Of a stretch of DNA of 64,000 bases, positions 1 through 8,572 are shown one piece after another. The notes beneath the pieces are model-generated. The model saw only the letters and a program-made list of their open reading frames with translations, was not told the origin of the DNA and searched no databases. Source of the DNA: Carnobacterium sp. CP1 (GTDB lineage: Bacteria; Bacillota; Bacilli; Lactobacillales; Carnobacteriaceae); NCBI RefSeq assembly GCF_001483965.1, contig NZ_CP010796.1, positions 1,837,001 through 1,901,000 on the forward strand, written 5' to 3'. The position numbers and the translations under genes were made by a program. Position 1 is the stretch's first letter; each line of letters begins with the position of its first letter.

Positions 1-762
1 ATAGATGAAATGGATAAAGCCAACATCAAGTTGCCTAAGTTCCAAAATGAAACAAACAAAGTTCCATATGTTCAAACTGAAGCAAACGATTTGTTAACAG
101 AAAACCGCGACAAACTTAGCAATCAAACCAGAATCGTTGAAGAAAATGGAGCGATTTACAGCAGTATCTTATCTAATCCAATTGCCTTGTCTCAAGAAAA
201 AAAATTAACGTCTAAAGATATCGAAAAATTAAACGATTTCGTAAAAAGCGATCAAATCTTGTTTGGAAAAGACTATCAATTTTTCCGCTATATTCCCTCG
301 GGGCAACAAATTATTTATGCACAAATTGCAAATAATATTCCGATTACCGATGGAACTTCAGAAATCATTTTTCATTTAGACAGCAGTAAGCAAGTCATTT
401 CTTACGAACAACGTTATGTAGGACCAGTCACGGTGCAAGGTGAAAGTCGTGAATTGATCACAGATAAAAATGCCGTCGATATTTTGTATCAAAATAATGA
501 AATACCGGCAGATACCACTGTGAAAAAGCCTGTTTTAGGTTATTACCGCACACTGAATTTGGAAGAATTAAGCATGTACGCGCCTGTCTGGTTTGTAGAA
601 ATAGATTCCAGTACCGATACGCAAGCGAAGCGTGTCGATGCTATTAATGGCACTATTATCAAGAGTTCTTCTATAGAGACACCGGCATCAGAAGAAAAAG
701 ACGACTCATCTGCCGATTCTTCTGAATCGAGTTCCAGTGAGCTGTCTTCAGAGAAACAATAA
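1..762 (+). CDS. walI: WalI/YycI family regulatory protein, 5'-truncated by window edge
   Basis: The reading frame is open from the first base, so the N-terminal membrane anchor lies outside the window. The visible part is an extracytoplasmic YycI-type domain, with a Ser/Glu-rich low-complexity tail over about the last 25 residues. In the family, WalI and WalH sit in the membrane and control the WalK sensor kinase of the essential cell-wall two-component system. The identification rests mainly on order: walJ, htrA and rlmH follow, as in other Firmicutes. A terminator directly after the stop suggests the operon can end here, with walJ using read-through or its own promoter. Confidence 0.8.
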   Translation: MDEMDKANIKLPKFQNETNKVPYVQTEANDLLTENRDKLSNQTRIVEENGAIYSSILSNPIALSQEKKLTSKDIEKLNDFVKSDQILFGKDYQFFRYIPSGQQIIYAQIANNIPITDGTSEIIFHLDSSKQVISYEQRYVGPVTVQGESRELITDKNAVDILYQNNEIPADTTVKKPVLGYYRTLNLEELSMYAPVWFVEIDSSTDTQAKRVDAINGTIIKSSSIETPASEEKDDSSADSSESSSSELSSEKQ

Positions 763-776
763 ACAACCAAACCCTT

Positions 777-820
777 AAACCAGCGACCTAAGAGATTTTT
801 CTTGGTTCGCTGGTTTTTTT
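777..820 (+). terminator. Rho-independent terminator after walI
   Basis: Inverted repeat with arms AAACCAGCGA and TCGCTGGTTT followed by a run of T. It starts 15 bases after the walI stop. Confidence 0.75.
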
Positions 821-926
821 GGTTCTTTATCAAACCGTGTTGGTCATTATTAGGATCAAACAGACAGGTAGATATTTTGCGGTATTTGGTATAAAATGAG
901 TGGGATGATCGAGGGGGATTAGTGAA

Positions 927-1739
927 ATGTTAAAAGGCCAAAATCAAGGATTAAAAGTCAGTATTCTAGCGAGTGGCAGTTCTGGAAACGTGACGTATAT
1001 TGAGTCAGAAAAAAAGAAACTATTAGTTGACGGTGGATTAAGCGGAAAAAAAATTACTGAATTATTAAAAAAAATCGATCGTGATGTTGCCGATTTGGAC
1101 GGTATCTTAGTTACCCATGAGCACCGGGATCATGTACATGGGGTTGGTGTGTTAGCTCGTAAATACAAATTAGATGTTTATGCTAACGAAAAAACGTGGG
1201 AAGCCATGTCTCCGATTATTGGCGATATCAAAACAGAGCAAAAATTTGTTTTTGAAATGGGTAAAACAATGGCAATTGGAGACGTAGATGTAGAAAGTTT
1301 CGGTGTGTCTCATGATGCTGTGGCTCCCCAATTTTATACGTTTCATAAGAACGATAAACGATTTGTGATGTTGACCGATACAGGATATGTGAGCGATAGG
1401 ATGCGTGGTATTTTAGCGGATGCAGATGCTTATTTATTCGAGAGCAACCATGATTTAGAAATGTTGCGGATGGGTGCTTATCCTTGGCATTTAAAACAAC
1501 GGATTTTAGGCGATAAAGGTCATTTATCAAATGAAGATGGTGCTTTAGCTTTAGCTGAAATCATAGGAGAAAAAACCAAACGTGTATACCTAGGCCATTT
1601 AAGCAAAGACAACAATATCAAAGAATTAGCCCGTATGACTGCTGAAAGTATTTTAAAAGAAAAAGGGACCGGGGTAGGTGAAACCTTCACTGTTTACGAC
1701 ACAGATCCTAGTGAACCAACTTCTTTATTTGTTATTTAA
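927..1739 (+). CDS. walJ: WalJ/YycJ (VicX) metallo-beta-lactamase-fold exonuclease
   Basis: A 270-residue MBL-fold protein with the metal-binding motif THEHRDH at residues 63-69, plus further candidate ligands (GHLS near residue 225). YycJ/WalJ proteins are cytoplasmic 5'-3' nucleases of the MBL superfamily linked to genome maintenance and cell-wall homeostasis, encoded at the end of walRK operons. The start is ATG at 927 with a GAGGGGG ribosome site about 10 bases upstream. It lies 164 bases after walI, separated from it by a terminator. A TATAAA sequence at 890-895 may be part of its own promoter, but no convincing -35 is seen. Confidence 0.9.
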   Translation: MLKGQNQGLKVSILASGSSGNVTYIESEKKKLLVDGGLSGKKITELLKKIDRDVADLDGILVTHEHRDHVHGVGVLARKYKLDVYANEKTWEAMSPIIGDIKTEQKFVFEMGKTMAIGDVDVESFGVSHDAVAPQFYTFHKNDKRFVMLTDTGYVSDRMRGILADADAYLFESNHDLEMLRMGAYPWHLKQRILGDKGHLSNEDGALALAEIIGEKTKRVYLGHLSKDNNIKELARMTAESILKEKGTGVGETFTVYDTDPSEPTSLFVI

Positions 1740-1766
1740 TGTAAACGAAAATTAAATGAACGATGC

Positions 1767-1808
1767 TCCAGACCATAGAAAAGAACGATTATGGTTTGGA
1801 TTTTTTTT
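1767..1808 (+). terminator. Rho-independent terminator after walJ
   Basis: Arms TCCAGACCATA and TATGGTTTGGA (one G-T mismatch) are followed by eight T. The hairpin separates walJ from htrA. Confidence 0.75.
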
Positions 1809-2012
1809 GCAAAAAATGCGAATAAGGGAAGATGATGGCTATCCCTAAAAATTAAGGTTAGAATAAAGAAAAGTGAGAGCAGATAAAGTCAGTAAGAAGG
1901 ATACTTATGGTAAATTAAAAGAAAAAAGTGTTAATTGGTCTAATTGTTTTCATAAAAAATTCAAAGATTAAGGTTAAACTAAAGCTATAAAAAAAGGTGA
2001 GAGGTGATTAAA

Positions 2013-3260
2013 GTGAGCCAAAATAATAAAAAATCAACGAATGAAACGAAATTTAAAAAACGAGGGTCATTAAAGTCGGGTATTCTTGGCGGAGTGATCG
2101 GTGGATTGGTTGTCGCTTTGTTGGGTGGAGGGTACCTTTATACGATGGAATCCGATACGCCCACTAATTCAACAGGGATAGTCGATGAGAATGGTAAAGT
2201 AACAACTACCGATGTCAGCGTCAATGTTACTTCTGAAGTAACTGATGCAGTAGCGAAAGTTGAAGATTCGGTTGTTTCAGTCGTAAATATGCAAGAGCAA
2301 AATACAGAAGGGTTCGGCGGCATTTTTGGTTCTGATTCTGATGGTACAAATATGTCAGAGGATTCTAGTTTGCAGACTGCTGGTGAAGGAAGCGGCGTCA
2401 TTTATAAAATCGATGGCGATACCGCTTATGTCGTGACCAATAATCATGTTATCAACGAGTCGGATGCCGTTGAAGTGCTGATGAAAGACGGTACAAAAGT
2501 AGAAGCTGAAATTATCGGAACAGATATTTGGACCGATTTAGCAGTTTTATCTATTCCATCTGAAAACGTGACAAAAGCAGCAACTTTTGGAGATTCTGAT
2601 AGTTTAACGGTTGGCGAGCCTGCTATTGCTATTGGTTCACCGCTAGGTACTAATTTCGCATCTTCTGTTACTCAGGGTATCATCTCTGCTAAAAATCGGA
2701 GCGTGGATACAGACATTAACGGAGATGGCGTCATCGACTGGGAAATGACAGCTTTGCAAACTGATGCAGCGATCAACCCAGGGAACTCAGGAGGGGCTTT
2801 GATCAATATTGCTGGACAAGTAATTGGAATCAACTCCATGAAAATCTCGACAGATACGGTTGAAGGAATGGGATTTGCTATTCCTAGTAACGATGTTGTC
2901 AGCATTATCAATCAGTTAGAAACAGAAGGTAAAGTTGTTCGTCCTGTTCTTGGCATCAGCCTCTTGGATATTTCACAAATATCTGAGCAGCAACAAGCAA
3001 GTGTCTTGAAATTGCCAAAAGATGTGACAGCAGGTGTAGTCGTTGGACAGGTACAACCTGATTCAGCAGCAGAAAAAGGCGGCTTAGAGCAATACGATGT
3101 TATAGTGAAATTTAATGGCGAAGACGTTGTTGATACCATTTCGTTGCGTAAAGAAATTTACAAAACTGAGCTTGGCAAAGAAATTGAAGTTGAGTATTAC
3201 CGCAATGGAAAATTAGAAAAAACAACCATCACCATGACCGATACAGAGTCGATAACTTAA
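2013..3260 (+). CDS. htrA: HtrA/DegP-like membrane-anchored serine protease
   Basis: HtrA proteases degrade misfolded exported proteins at the cell surface. The 415-residue product has a single N-terminal membrane anchor (about residues 22-44). It then has a low-complexity linker, a trypsin-like domain with catalytic His145 (NNHV), Asp175 (WTDLAVL) and Ser259 (GNSGGA), and one C-terminal PDZ domain (about 310-410). I chose GTG at 2013 because GAGGTGA lies 5 bases upstream; a GTG three codons earlier overlaps that ribosome site. The position next to walJ and rlmH is typical for Lactobacillales. A strong terminator follows. Confidence 0.93.
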   Translation: MSQNNKKSTNETKFKKRGSLKSGILGGVIGGLVVALLGGGYLYTMESDTPTNSTGIVDENGKVTTTDVSVNVTSEVTDAVAKVEDSVVSVVNMQEQNTEGFGGIFGSDSDGTNMSEDSSLQTAGEGSGVIYKIDGDTAYVVTNNHVINESDAVEVLMKDGTKVEAEIIGTDIWTDLAVLSIPSENVTKAATFGDSDSLTVGEPAIAIGSPLGTNFASSVTQGIISAKNRSVDTDINGDGVIDWEMTALQTDAAINPGNSGGALINIAGQVIGINSMKISTDTVEGMGFAIPSNDVVSIINQLETEGKVVRPVLGISLLDISQISEQQQASVLKLPKDVTAGVVVGQVQPDSAAEKGGLEQYDVIVKFNGEDVVDTISLRKEIYKTELGKEIEVEYYRNGKLEKTTITMTDTESIT

Positions 3261-3265
3261 AGATA

Positions 3266-3313
3266 AAAAACCGAGTATTCACATTTTAACAATGTGGATA
3301 CTCGGTTTTTTTT
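3266..3313 (+). terminator. Rho-independent terminator after htrA
   Basis: A long stem pairs CCGAGTAT with ATACTCGG and extends through TCACAT/ATGTGG, followed by T8. Confidence 0.85.
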
Positions 3314-3340
3314 AGGCTTTTTTCGTAAAAAATTCAAAAC

Positions 3341-3677
3341 TGGGGATAAACAAATCAAAATAGTTTTGAACATTGTGCATAAGTGCTGTAAAATGGAAAA
3401 AGACACACATCGTGGAAACGAAAGTTATCCACAAAAATTGGAGGAGACTGTGGATGGATTGTATTTATGCTTGTCAAGAAGATGTAGGAGAAGCGCTAGA
3501 TGATGCTGTTTACGGCGGTTTTGAAATGCCGATATTGAAGCCTGTTAACCCTGTGGATAACGTTGAAGTGAAATGTGCTTATTGCCAAAGCCCAGCCATA
3601 TATGTGGTAGAGAACGGGTATTCGTCTACCATATGAAGTGATGAAGTTGTGGACATGTGGATAACTTTTGTGGATAA
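3341..3677. promoter_or_regulatory. Cluster of DnaA-box-like 9-mers between htrA and rlmH
   Basis: Perfect matches to the DnaA box (TTATNCACA or its complement TGTGNATAA) occur at 3374-3382, 3425-3433, 3552-3560, 3656-3664 and 3669-3677. A one-mismatch copy is at 3341-3349. Five perfect 9-mers in about 300 bases is far above chance. In many Firmicutes this gene block lies near oriC, so the cluster may bind DnaA, as a titration or regulatory site or an origin-linked element. No A+T-rich unwinding element or dnaA gene is visible, so I do not call it the origin. Confidence 0.6.
3454..3636 (+). CDS. Small YyzF-like cysteine-rich (CxxH/CxxC-type) protein
   Basis: A 60-residue protein with ATG at 3454 preceded by GGAGG at a 9-base distance. 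The N-terminus has Cys residues in MDCIYACQED; a C-terminal CAYCQSPAIYVV segment supplies a CxxC pair. This layout, the size and the position between htrA and rlmH match the Bacillus YyzF family, whose function is unknown and may involve metal binding. The N-terminal CxxH of that family appears here as CxxD. A DnaA-box match lies inside the gene. Confidence 0.7.
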   Translation: MDCIYACQEDVGEALDDAVYGGFEMPILKPVNPVDNVEVKCAYCQSPAIYVVENGYSSTI

Positions 3678-3700
3678 CTACGTTTTAAAGGGGGATAACT

Positions 3701-4180
3701 GTGAATATCAAAATTATTACTGTTGGAAAATTAAAAGAAAAGTATTTAAAAATGGGAATCGAAGAATATACGAAACGGCTAGTAAGCTACTGCAAAATTG
3801 AATTAATTGAAGTTCCAGATGAAAAAGCTCCCGAAAAATTAAGCGAAGCAGAAATGCTTCAAGTCAAAGAAAAAGAAGGCGAACGGATACTGTCCAAAAT
3901 CTCAGATCAGGCTTATGTATTTGCTTTAGCGATTGAAGGAAGTCAGCGGACATCTGAAGCATTTTCTAAAGAAATTGAACAGCTCGGTATTCAAGGAAAA
4001 AGCAATTTGGTTTTTGTCATCGGCGGCTCATTGGGATTAAGCGAAGCAGTGATGAAACGCAGCAATGCCCAAATCTCTTTTGGAAAAATGACGCTGCCGC
4101 ATCAATTGATGCGTTTAGTGCTGATCGAACAAATTTACCGCAGCTTTAGAATTATGAAGAATGAACCGTATCATAAGTAA
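3701..4180 (+). CDS. rlmH: 23S rRNA (pseudouridine1915-N3)-methyltransferase RlmH
   Basis: RlmH is a SPOUT-class enzyme that methylates pseudouridine 1915 of 23S rRNA in the assembled ribosome. The product has the standard 159 residues, with the SAM-site glycine loop [12 protein letters not shown] (residues 104-115) and the conserved C-terminal end EPYHK. The start is GTG at 3701 with AAAGGGGGA upstream. The gene is intact. In staphylococci its 3' end (orfX) is the chromosomal attachment site of SCC elements, and here too the last codons are part of a repeated sequence found again downstream. Confidence 0.95.
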   Translation: MNIKIITVGKLKEKYLKMGIEEYTKRLVSYCKIELIEVPDEKAPEKLSEAEMLQVKEKEGERILSKISDQAYVFALAIEGSQRTSEAFSKEIEQLGIQGKSNLVFVIGGSLGLSEAVMKRSNAQISFGKMTLPHQLMRLVLIEQIYRSFRIMKNEPYHK

Positions 4181-4188
4181 ATGAGGTT
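4163..4188 (+). repeat. Putative attachment site at rlmH 3' end (copy 1)
   Basis: A 26-base segment covers codons E-P-Y-H-K-stop of rlmH plus 8 bases beyond. It recurs at 9772-9797 with one difference and at 11376-11401 with three differences. The first repeat keeps the five amino-acid codons (TAT becomes TAC, synonymous). This is the pattern expected when an element integrates into the rlmH 3' end and regenerates it. Confidence 0.75.
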
Positions 4189-4331
4189 GTTCAAGAAAGG
4201 TATAGTGATATTTACTTTCGCTAATGTCATTTTTACTTAAAGTACATGAAGTTTTCAATTGTAATAATATTATCCTTTAAATAATACAATCATTTTTGAT
4301 TTAATAATTTATTACAATAAATCAAAGAAAT

Positions 4332-4346
4332 TTGCTAATATAGCAA
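4332..4346. promoter_or_regulatory. Palindrome in leader of the kinase gene
   Basis: A perfect TTGCTA-ATA-TAGCAA dyad lies about 90 bases before the kinase start, in an A+T-rich leader with no other clear signal. It could be an operator or a hairpin. The function is unknown. Confidence 0.3.
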
Positions 4347-4433
4347 GCAACAAAAGAAATATTTACTATAGAAAAGAAGATAAAGTAATTGTAAAAGATA
4401 TTTGAATATTTCAAAAGAAAAGAGAGGAATATA

Positions 4434-5942
4434 TTGAATAAAAATTTAATTAGAGAGTGTATAAAAAAATGTGAAAATAAAATCTCTTTACAATTGGGAG
4501 AAGTAACAGATTTAAAAAGTATTGGAGAAGGAGGAAACGGATTAGTCTATTCAGGTGTTTTGTCAGGTAAAGAAGTGGCACTTAAGTTTCTTACTATCAT
4601 TGATTCAGACACTAAATTGCAACGCTTTAAATCAGAATACTTTAATTCTATGCTAATAGAACATAATAATACAATCATTTCTTACCTTGATTATGATGAA
4701 ATAAAAATAGAGAATTCTGTAGTCCCAGTAATAATAATGAAAAAATACCAAATGTCTTTAAAAAGGTATAGAAAAAATTTAGGTAGAGAAATATCGTTTA
4801 AAGATACAATATCTTTATTCTATTTCTTAGTAGATGTTTTGGATGACTTACATAAACAAGGAGTAATTCATCGAGATTTGAAACCAGAAAATATTCTTGT
4901 CGATGAAAAAGGTCGTTTCTATATTGCAGATTTTGGAATAGCTCATTTTACTCATGAAAATTTTGCGGTTTTCATCGAGACGAAGAAAAAAGAAAGACTG
5001 GCAAATTATAATTTTTCTGCTCCAGAGCAATTAGAGGGGGGGAGAGAACCATCTCCTTCCATGGATTTTTATGCTATTGGGCAAATCTGTTACTGGTACT
5101 TTTTTGGCTATACTCATCGCGGAACTGAAATTAAAAAATTTGCTAGTGAATTTCCCGAAGAAGAAGACGCAAGACTCTTAGATGAATTAATGAATGTTGC
5201 TCTTCGCCAAAACTCTGAAAGAAGATTTCAAAACGGCAATGAGATAAAAGGATTTATTAAACAATATAAAGAAAGTGCAAAAAAACCAGATCCGTATAAA
5301 GAAATGGAAAAATTACAAGATGTAATGACATCTGTAGATCCTGACTGCTATAATTCTTCAGTCTGTATTGAAAGTGAGGAAGAAATTGAAAGATTTGTTT
5401 CTTATCTAAGTAAAACTTCTTTTTACCAACAAAGCTTATGGTTTAACTATGGAATAGGAAATAATTTTATTTCGAATTTGAAGTACCTGGGAAATAAAAG
5501 AGTACTGATAAATTCTAATGAATTAACGATAAAGAAAATTTGGTTGTCTACATCTAATCGAATGTATGATGATTTGATAATCTTAGAAGTTGAAACTATT
5601 AAGGAAGGAAACATAAAACCATTTGATATTAATGGTAGAGAAAGATTTTCTGCGGCTATTGTAGATAAGAAGTACATAGTTTCACCCGAACAAGTGGATT
5701 CAGGTAAAGTAAAAATAAATGGATCAATTAAAAGAATATCTGAAGTAGAGTATGAGCAACGAACAAGATTTAACGAGCATGGAAAATATTTTATTGGTAC
5801 CTTATGGCACTCCTCTGTAGTTAAAGAAAATGATAAGTATATTTTTTCTATTCAAAACATAGAGCTAGACAAAAACGCTGTCGAACAGATTCAAAGAAAT
5901 GTGAGAATAAACAAAAATGATTATATATTACTGAATTTGTAA
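4434..5942 (+). CDS. Hanks-type Ser/Thr protein kinase with unknown C-terminal domain
   Basis: Residues 25-280 form a complete kinase fold: glycine loop GEGGNG (31-36), ATP-binding Lys51 (VALKF), catalytic loop HRDLKPEN (146-153), DFG (166-168) and APE (196-198). All key residues are present, so it should be active. No membrane segment or PASTA repeats follow, unlike PknB/PrkC. Instead there is a soluble C-terminal half (about 290-502) that I do not recognise. The start is TTG at 4434 with AGAGAGG 6 bases upstream. It is the first gene of the cassette, 180 bases before the ATPase gene. By context it may sense or regulate in a defence module; this is inference. Confidence 0.85.
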   Translation: MNKNLIRECIKKCENKISLQLGEVTDLKSIGEGGNGLVYSGVLSGKEVALKFLTIIDSDTKLQRFKSEYFNSMLIEHNNTIISYLDYDEIKIENSVVPVIIMKKYQMSLKRYRKNLGREISFKDTISLFYFLVDVLDDLHKQGVIHRDLKPENILVDEKGRFYIADFGIAHFTHENFAVFIETKKKERLANYNFSAPEQLEGGREPSPSMDFYAIGQICYWYFFGYTHRGTEIKKFASEFPEEEDARLLDELMNVALRQNSERRFQNGNEIKGFIKQYKESAKKPDPYKEMEKLQDVMTSVDPDCYNSSVCIESEEEIERFVSYLSKTSFYQQSLWFNYGIGNNFISNLKYLGNKRVLINSNELTIKKIWLSTSNRMYDDLIILEVETIKEGNIKPFDINGRERFSAAIVDKKYIVSPEQVDSGKVKINGSIKRISEVEYEQRTRFNEHGKYFIGTLWHSSVVKENDKYIFSIQNIELDKNAVEQIQRNVRINKNDYILLNL

Positions 5943-6122
5943 GCTATTAATTCTAAAACACTATACCTATGAAGTTTTGTAGTTAGCTGTAGAAAAAATT
6001 AAAGTTATAATTGAAGACTGGAATTAGAGAACCTGAACTTTAATACAAGAATAAACTCAAAAGGAATTGTTAGATTTTAGTCTCGTGAGATTATGAATTG
6101 AGAAAGGATTGATAGTTAATTT

Positions 6123-8546
6123 ATGGTGAAAGAATATAATAGAAGGCTAGTAGATATTGCTCTTGCTTCTAGCACGTCAAAAATAAAAAAAGAATTCGAT
6201 AGCATTTTTGAGGGCTCAGAAGATGATAATAATAAAACCCGACGTAGGTGGATATGGGAATTGATTCAGAATGCATCTGATTGCACCCTTGACGGAGAAA
6301 AGATCAATATAAATTTAGAGATTAGCAATGAGAGAATAACATTTAGTCATGATGGTAAGCCGTTTACATATAACAATCTTCAAGATCTGATTACTCAGGT
6401 GTCTACAAAAGAAGAATCAGGTGAAGAATTAACAGGGAAATTTGGTACGGGTTTTATGTCAACATTTTTATTATCTAGAATTGTTGAAATTGAAGGTACT
6501 TTTATTCGTAACAATGAAACATCTACTAACATGAATTTTATTATTAATCGAACTAAAAGAGACTACAACGGAATAAAAGAACAAACAATACAAATGCTAG
6601 AGAAATTAGAGGAATTGGATAGAAGTAGCAATGAAGTACTGACAAGTAACAAAACTAAATTCATTTACAACATTGCAGGAAGTAGTCAAGATTCAAAGGA
6701 AGCAGTAAAACAAGGAGTAAAGGATTTATTAGCAACTATACCTTATCTTTTAGCGTTTAATGAAAATATTCAGTCAGTAGACTGTAATGGTAAGAGGTAT
6801 GAAAAAGCAAAAAGCAGAACATATCCAGCTTATAGTAATTTGACACTTATGCAATTAAAAACAATAGATAAAAACAATGTTAATATTGAGAGTTTATTTT
6901 ACTTCAGTAAAAATAATGTGCAAATTGTGTGTCCTGTGGAATACGATAAAGACTCGAAATTATGTATTTTTAAGCCTTTATCTAACAATATACCAAAGTT
7001 GTTTTGTGATTTTCCCTTAGTTGGAACTGAAGATTTTGCTTTTCCTATTATAGTTAATTCAGCTCTTTTCGGGGTAACAGAAGATCGAGATGCGATAAGA
7101 GAGGGGAATCAACAAAATAGGGAATTATTGGAAGAAGCAATCTCTTTATATAAAAATTTAATAGATATTTGCTCTGATAATACATTTACTAGGGATGAAT
7201 ATAATATTTGTTTGTTTGAAAAACGTCAATATAAGGGCCTGCAAAAACATTACTACGATCAAATTTATGAATATATATCTAGAAGTTCTCTTATACCGAT
7301 TAATAAGCCGAAGGTTAATTACGAGCGGAAATCGTACTTAAATGAGACCGGAGATGTTCAAGTCTATATACCAACAACAAGAAAAGAAGACAATAGTATG
7401 ATTTTCTGGAAACTTTTTTCCGACGGCGGATGTCCCAATACTTCTACAGCAGAGACATTTTTAGGTTGGAAAAAAGTTTTTGGTGGGAACCATTACCTAA
7501 AAAGCGTAAATAAATTATTTGAGGATAAGACTATTATAGATTTTAATAATACTTTTGTTAATGAAAGAGAAGCGTGTGAATGGCTGGATAGATTCTATTC
7601 GTTATGGATTGATGATGAAGGTATTGAAGAAGTAATTAAATATGTATTTGTACCAACACAACACAAGTGTTTCAATCACTTTAAGAATGTCTATTACGAT
7701 GATGATATTAGAGAGGATATAAAAAAAATATTATTTGAATTAAAGCCTTCATGGGAAAAGAAATTATTAAATCAATGTATCGAATCCTTTGACGCTCATT
7801 TTTCAGAAGATGCTTCAGAACGACAAAACACTGAGCAAGCCGCTAAATTAATTGATAACAAAGTGAGCAAAATCCTAGTAGATGAGACTTCTGATAATTT
7901 AGAACGAACAAAAGAAGTACAATTCATATTTAATAAGTTGAACGACTTTTTCTTACAAGAAAAAACTTTATCTGAAAAATATTTTCCTAAAGTGTATCCT
8001 AAAAGGATGCTAGTTTCTTCTACAAAAGAAACCTTGCGAAGAATGGCAATTGCAGAGAAAGTTGAGCGTAATGGAATTGATTTAGACGAGTATTTAAGTA
8101 ACCATCAAAAAATAAAAGATATTTTAGAAAATTCTGATTTGGAGACGGAAGATATACGTGCTTTATTAAAACATGTTGTCACTTCTACACCGGAAATGAG
8201 AGAATATGTCGAGAGTTTATTACAAAGAAGCGTAGAAAATGTATATAAGAATTTGAAAAAATCTAAAAAATATTTTGTTCCAAACACATTACAAGAATGG
8301 AAAGATAGTAGTTATTCAGAAACAATATTTCTGGCTATGAAAGAAGAAAAAGAGCTAATAATCGTTATAAGACCTACAGATAATAATCAGATTATTTTTT
8401 ATGGGGAAGAAGAATTAGAAGTACTGGATAGTGGAAATTATGAGTTGTGGACGGATAATGGAGAAGACGATGGCTGCAAAGAGATTACTTTGGGAGAACT
8501 TCTTAAGACAACTGGGATAACAAGAATTCCTTTAAAAAAATTATAG
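6123..8546 (+). CDS. Large GHKL (sacsin/Hsp90-like) ATPase
   Basis: An 807-residue protein with an N-terminal GHKL ATP-binding domain. The N-box is WELIQNASD (E46, N50, D53), followed by HDGKPF (D77-G78) and the ATP-lid loop GKFGTGF (105-111). This arrangement is that of sacsin-type and Hsp90-type ATPases, and of stand-alone prokaryotic proteins often found in defence islands. The remaining 600 residues have no motif I can name; the last 100 form a beta-rich segment. There are no membrane segments. ATG at 6123 has only a weak upstream AAAGGA. The stop is 26 bases before the TIR gene, so the two are probably cotranscribed. Confidence 0.8.
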   Translation: MVKEYNRRLVDIALASSTSKIKKEFDSIFEGSEDDNNKTRRRWIWELIQNASDCTLDGEKININLEISNERITFSHDGKPFTYNNLQDLITQVSTKEESGEELTGKFGTGFMSTFLLSRIVEIEGTFIRNNETSTNMNFIINRTKRDYNGIKEQTIQMLEKLEELDRSSNEVLTSNKTKFIYNIAGSSQDSKEAVKQGVKDLLATIPYLLAFNENIQSVDCNGKRYEKAKSRTYPAYSNLTLMQLKTIDKNNVNIESLFYFSKNNVQIVCPVEYDKDSKLCIFKPLSNNIPKLFCDFPLVGTEDFAFPIIVNSALFGVTEDRDAIREGNQQNRELLEEAISLYKNLIDICSDNTFTRDEYNICLFEKRQYKGLQKHYYDQIYEYISRSSLIPINKPKVNYERKSYLNETGDVQVYIPTTRKEDNSMIFWKLFSDGGCPNTSTAETFLGWKKVFGGNHYLKSVNKLFEDKTIIDFNNTFVNEREACEWLDRFYSLWIDDEGIEEVIKYVFVPTQHKCFNHFKNVYYDDDIREDIKKILFELKPSWEKKLLNQCIESFDAHFSEDASERQNTEQAAKLIDNKVSKILVDETSDNLERTKEVQFIFNKLNDFFLQEKTLSEKYFPKVYPKRMLVSSTKETLRRMAIAEKVERNGIDLDEYLSNHQKIKDILENSDLETEDIRALLKHVVTSTPEMREYVESLLQRSVENVYKNLKKSKKYFVPNTLQEWKDSSYSETIFLAMKEEKELIIVIRPTDNNQIIFYGEEELEVLDSGNYELWTDNGEDDGCKEITLGELLKTTGITRIPLKKL

Positions 8547-8572
8547 TATATAGTTACTGAGGTGTAATAAAT

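Noticed and set aside
3341-3700. Calling the htrA-rlmH gap the replication origin
   Set aside because: DnaA boxes are present, but there is no dnaA gene or A+T-rich unwinding element, and they overlap a coding gene.
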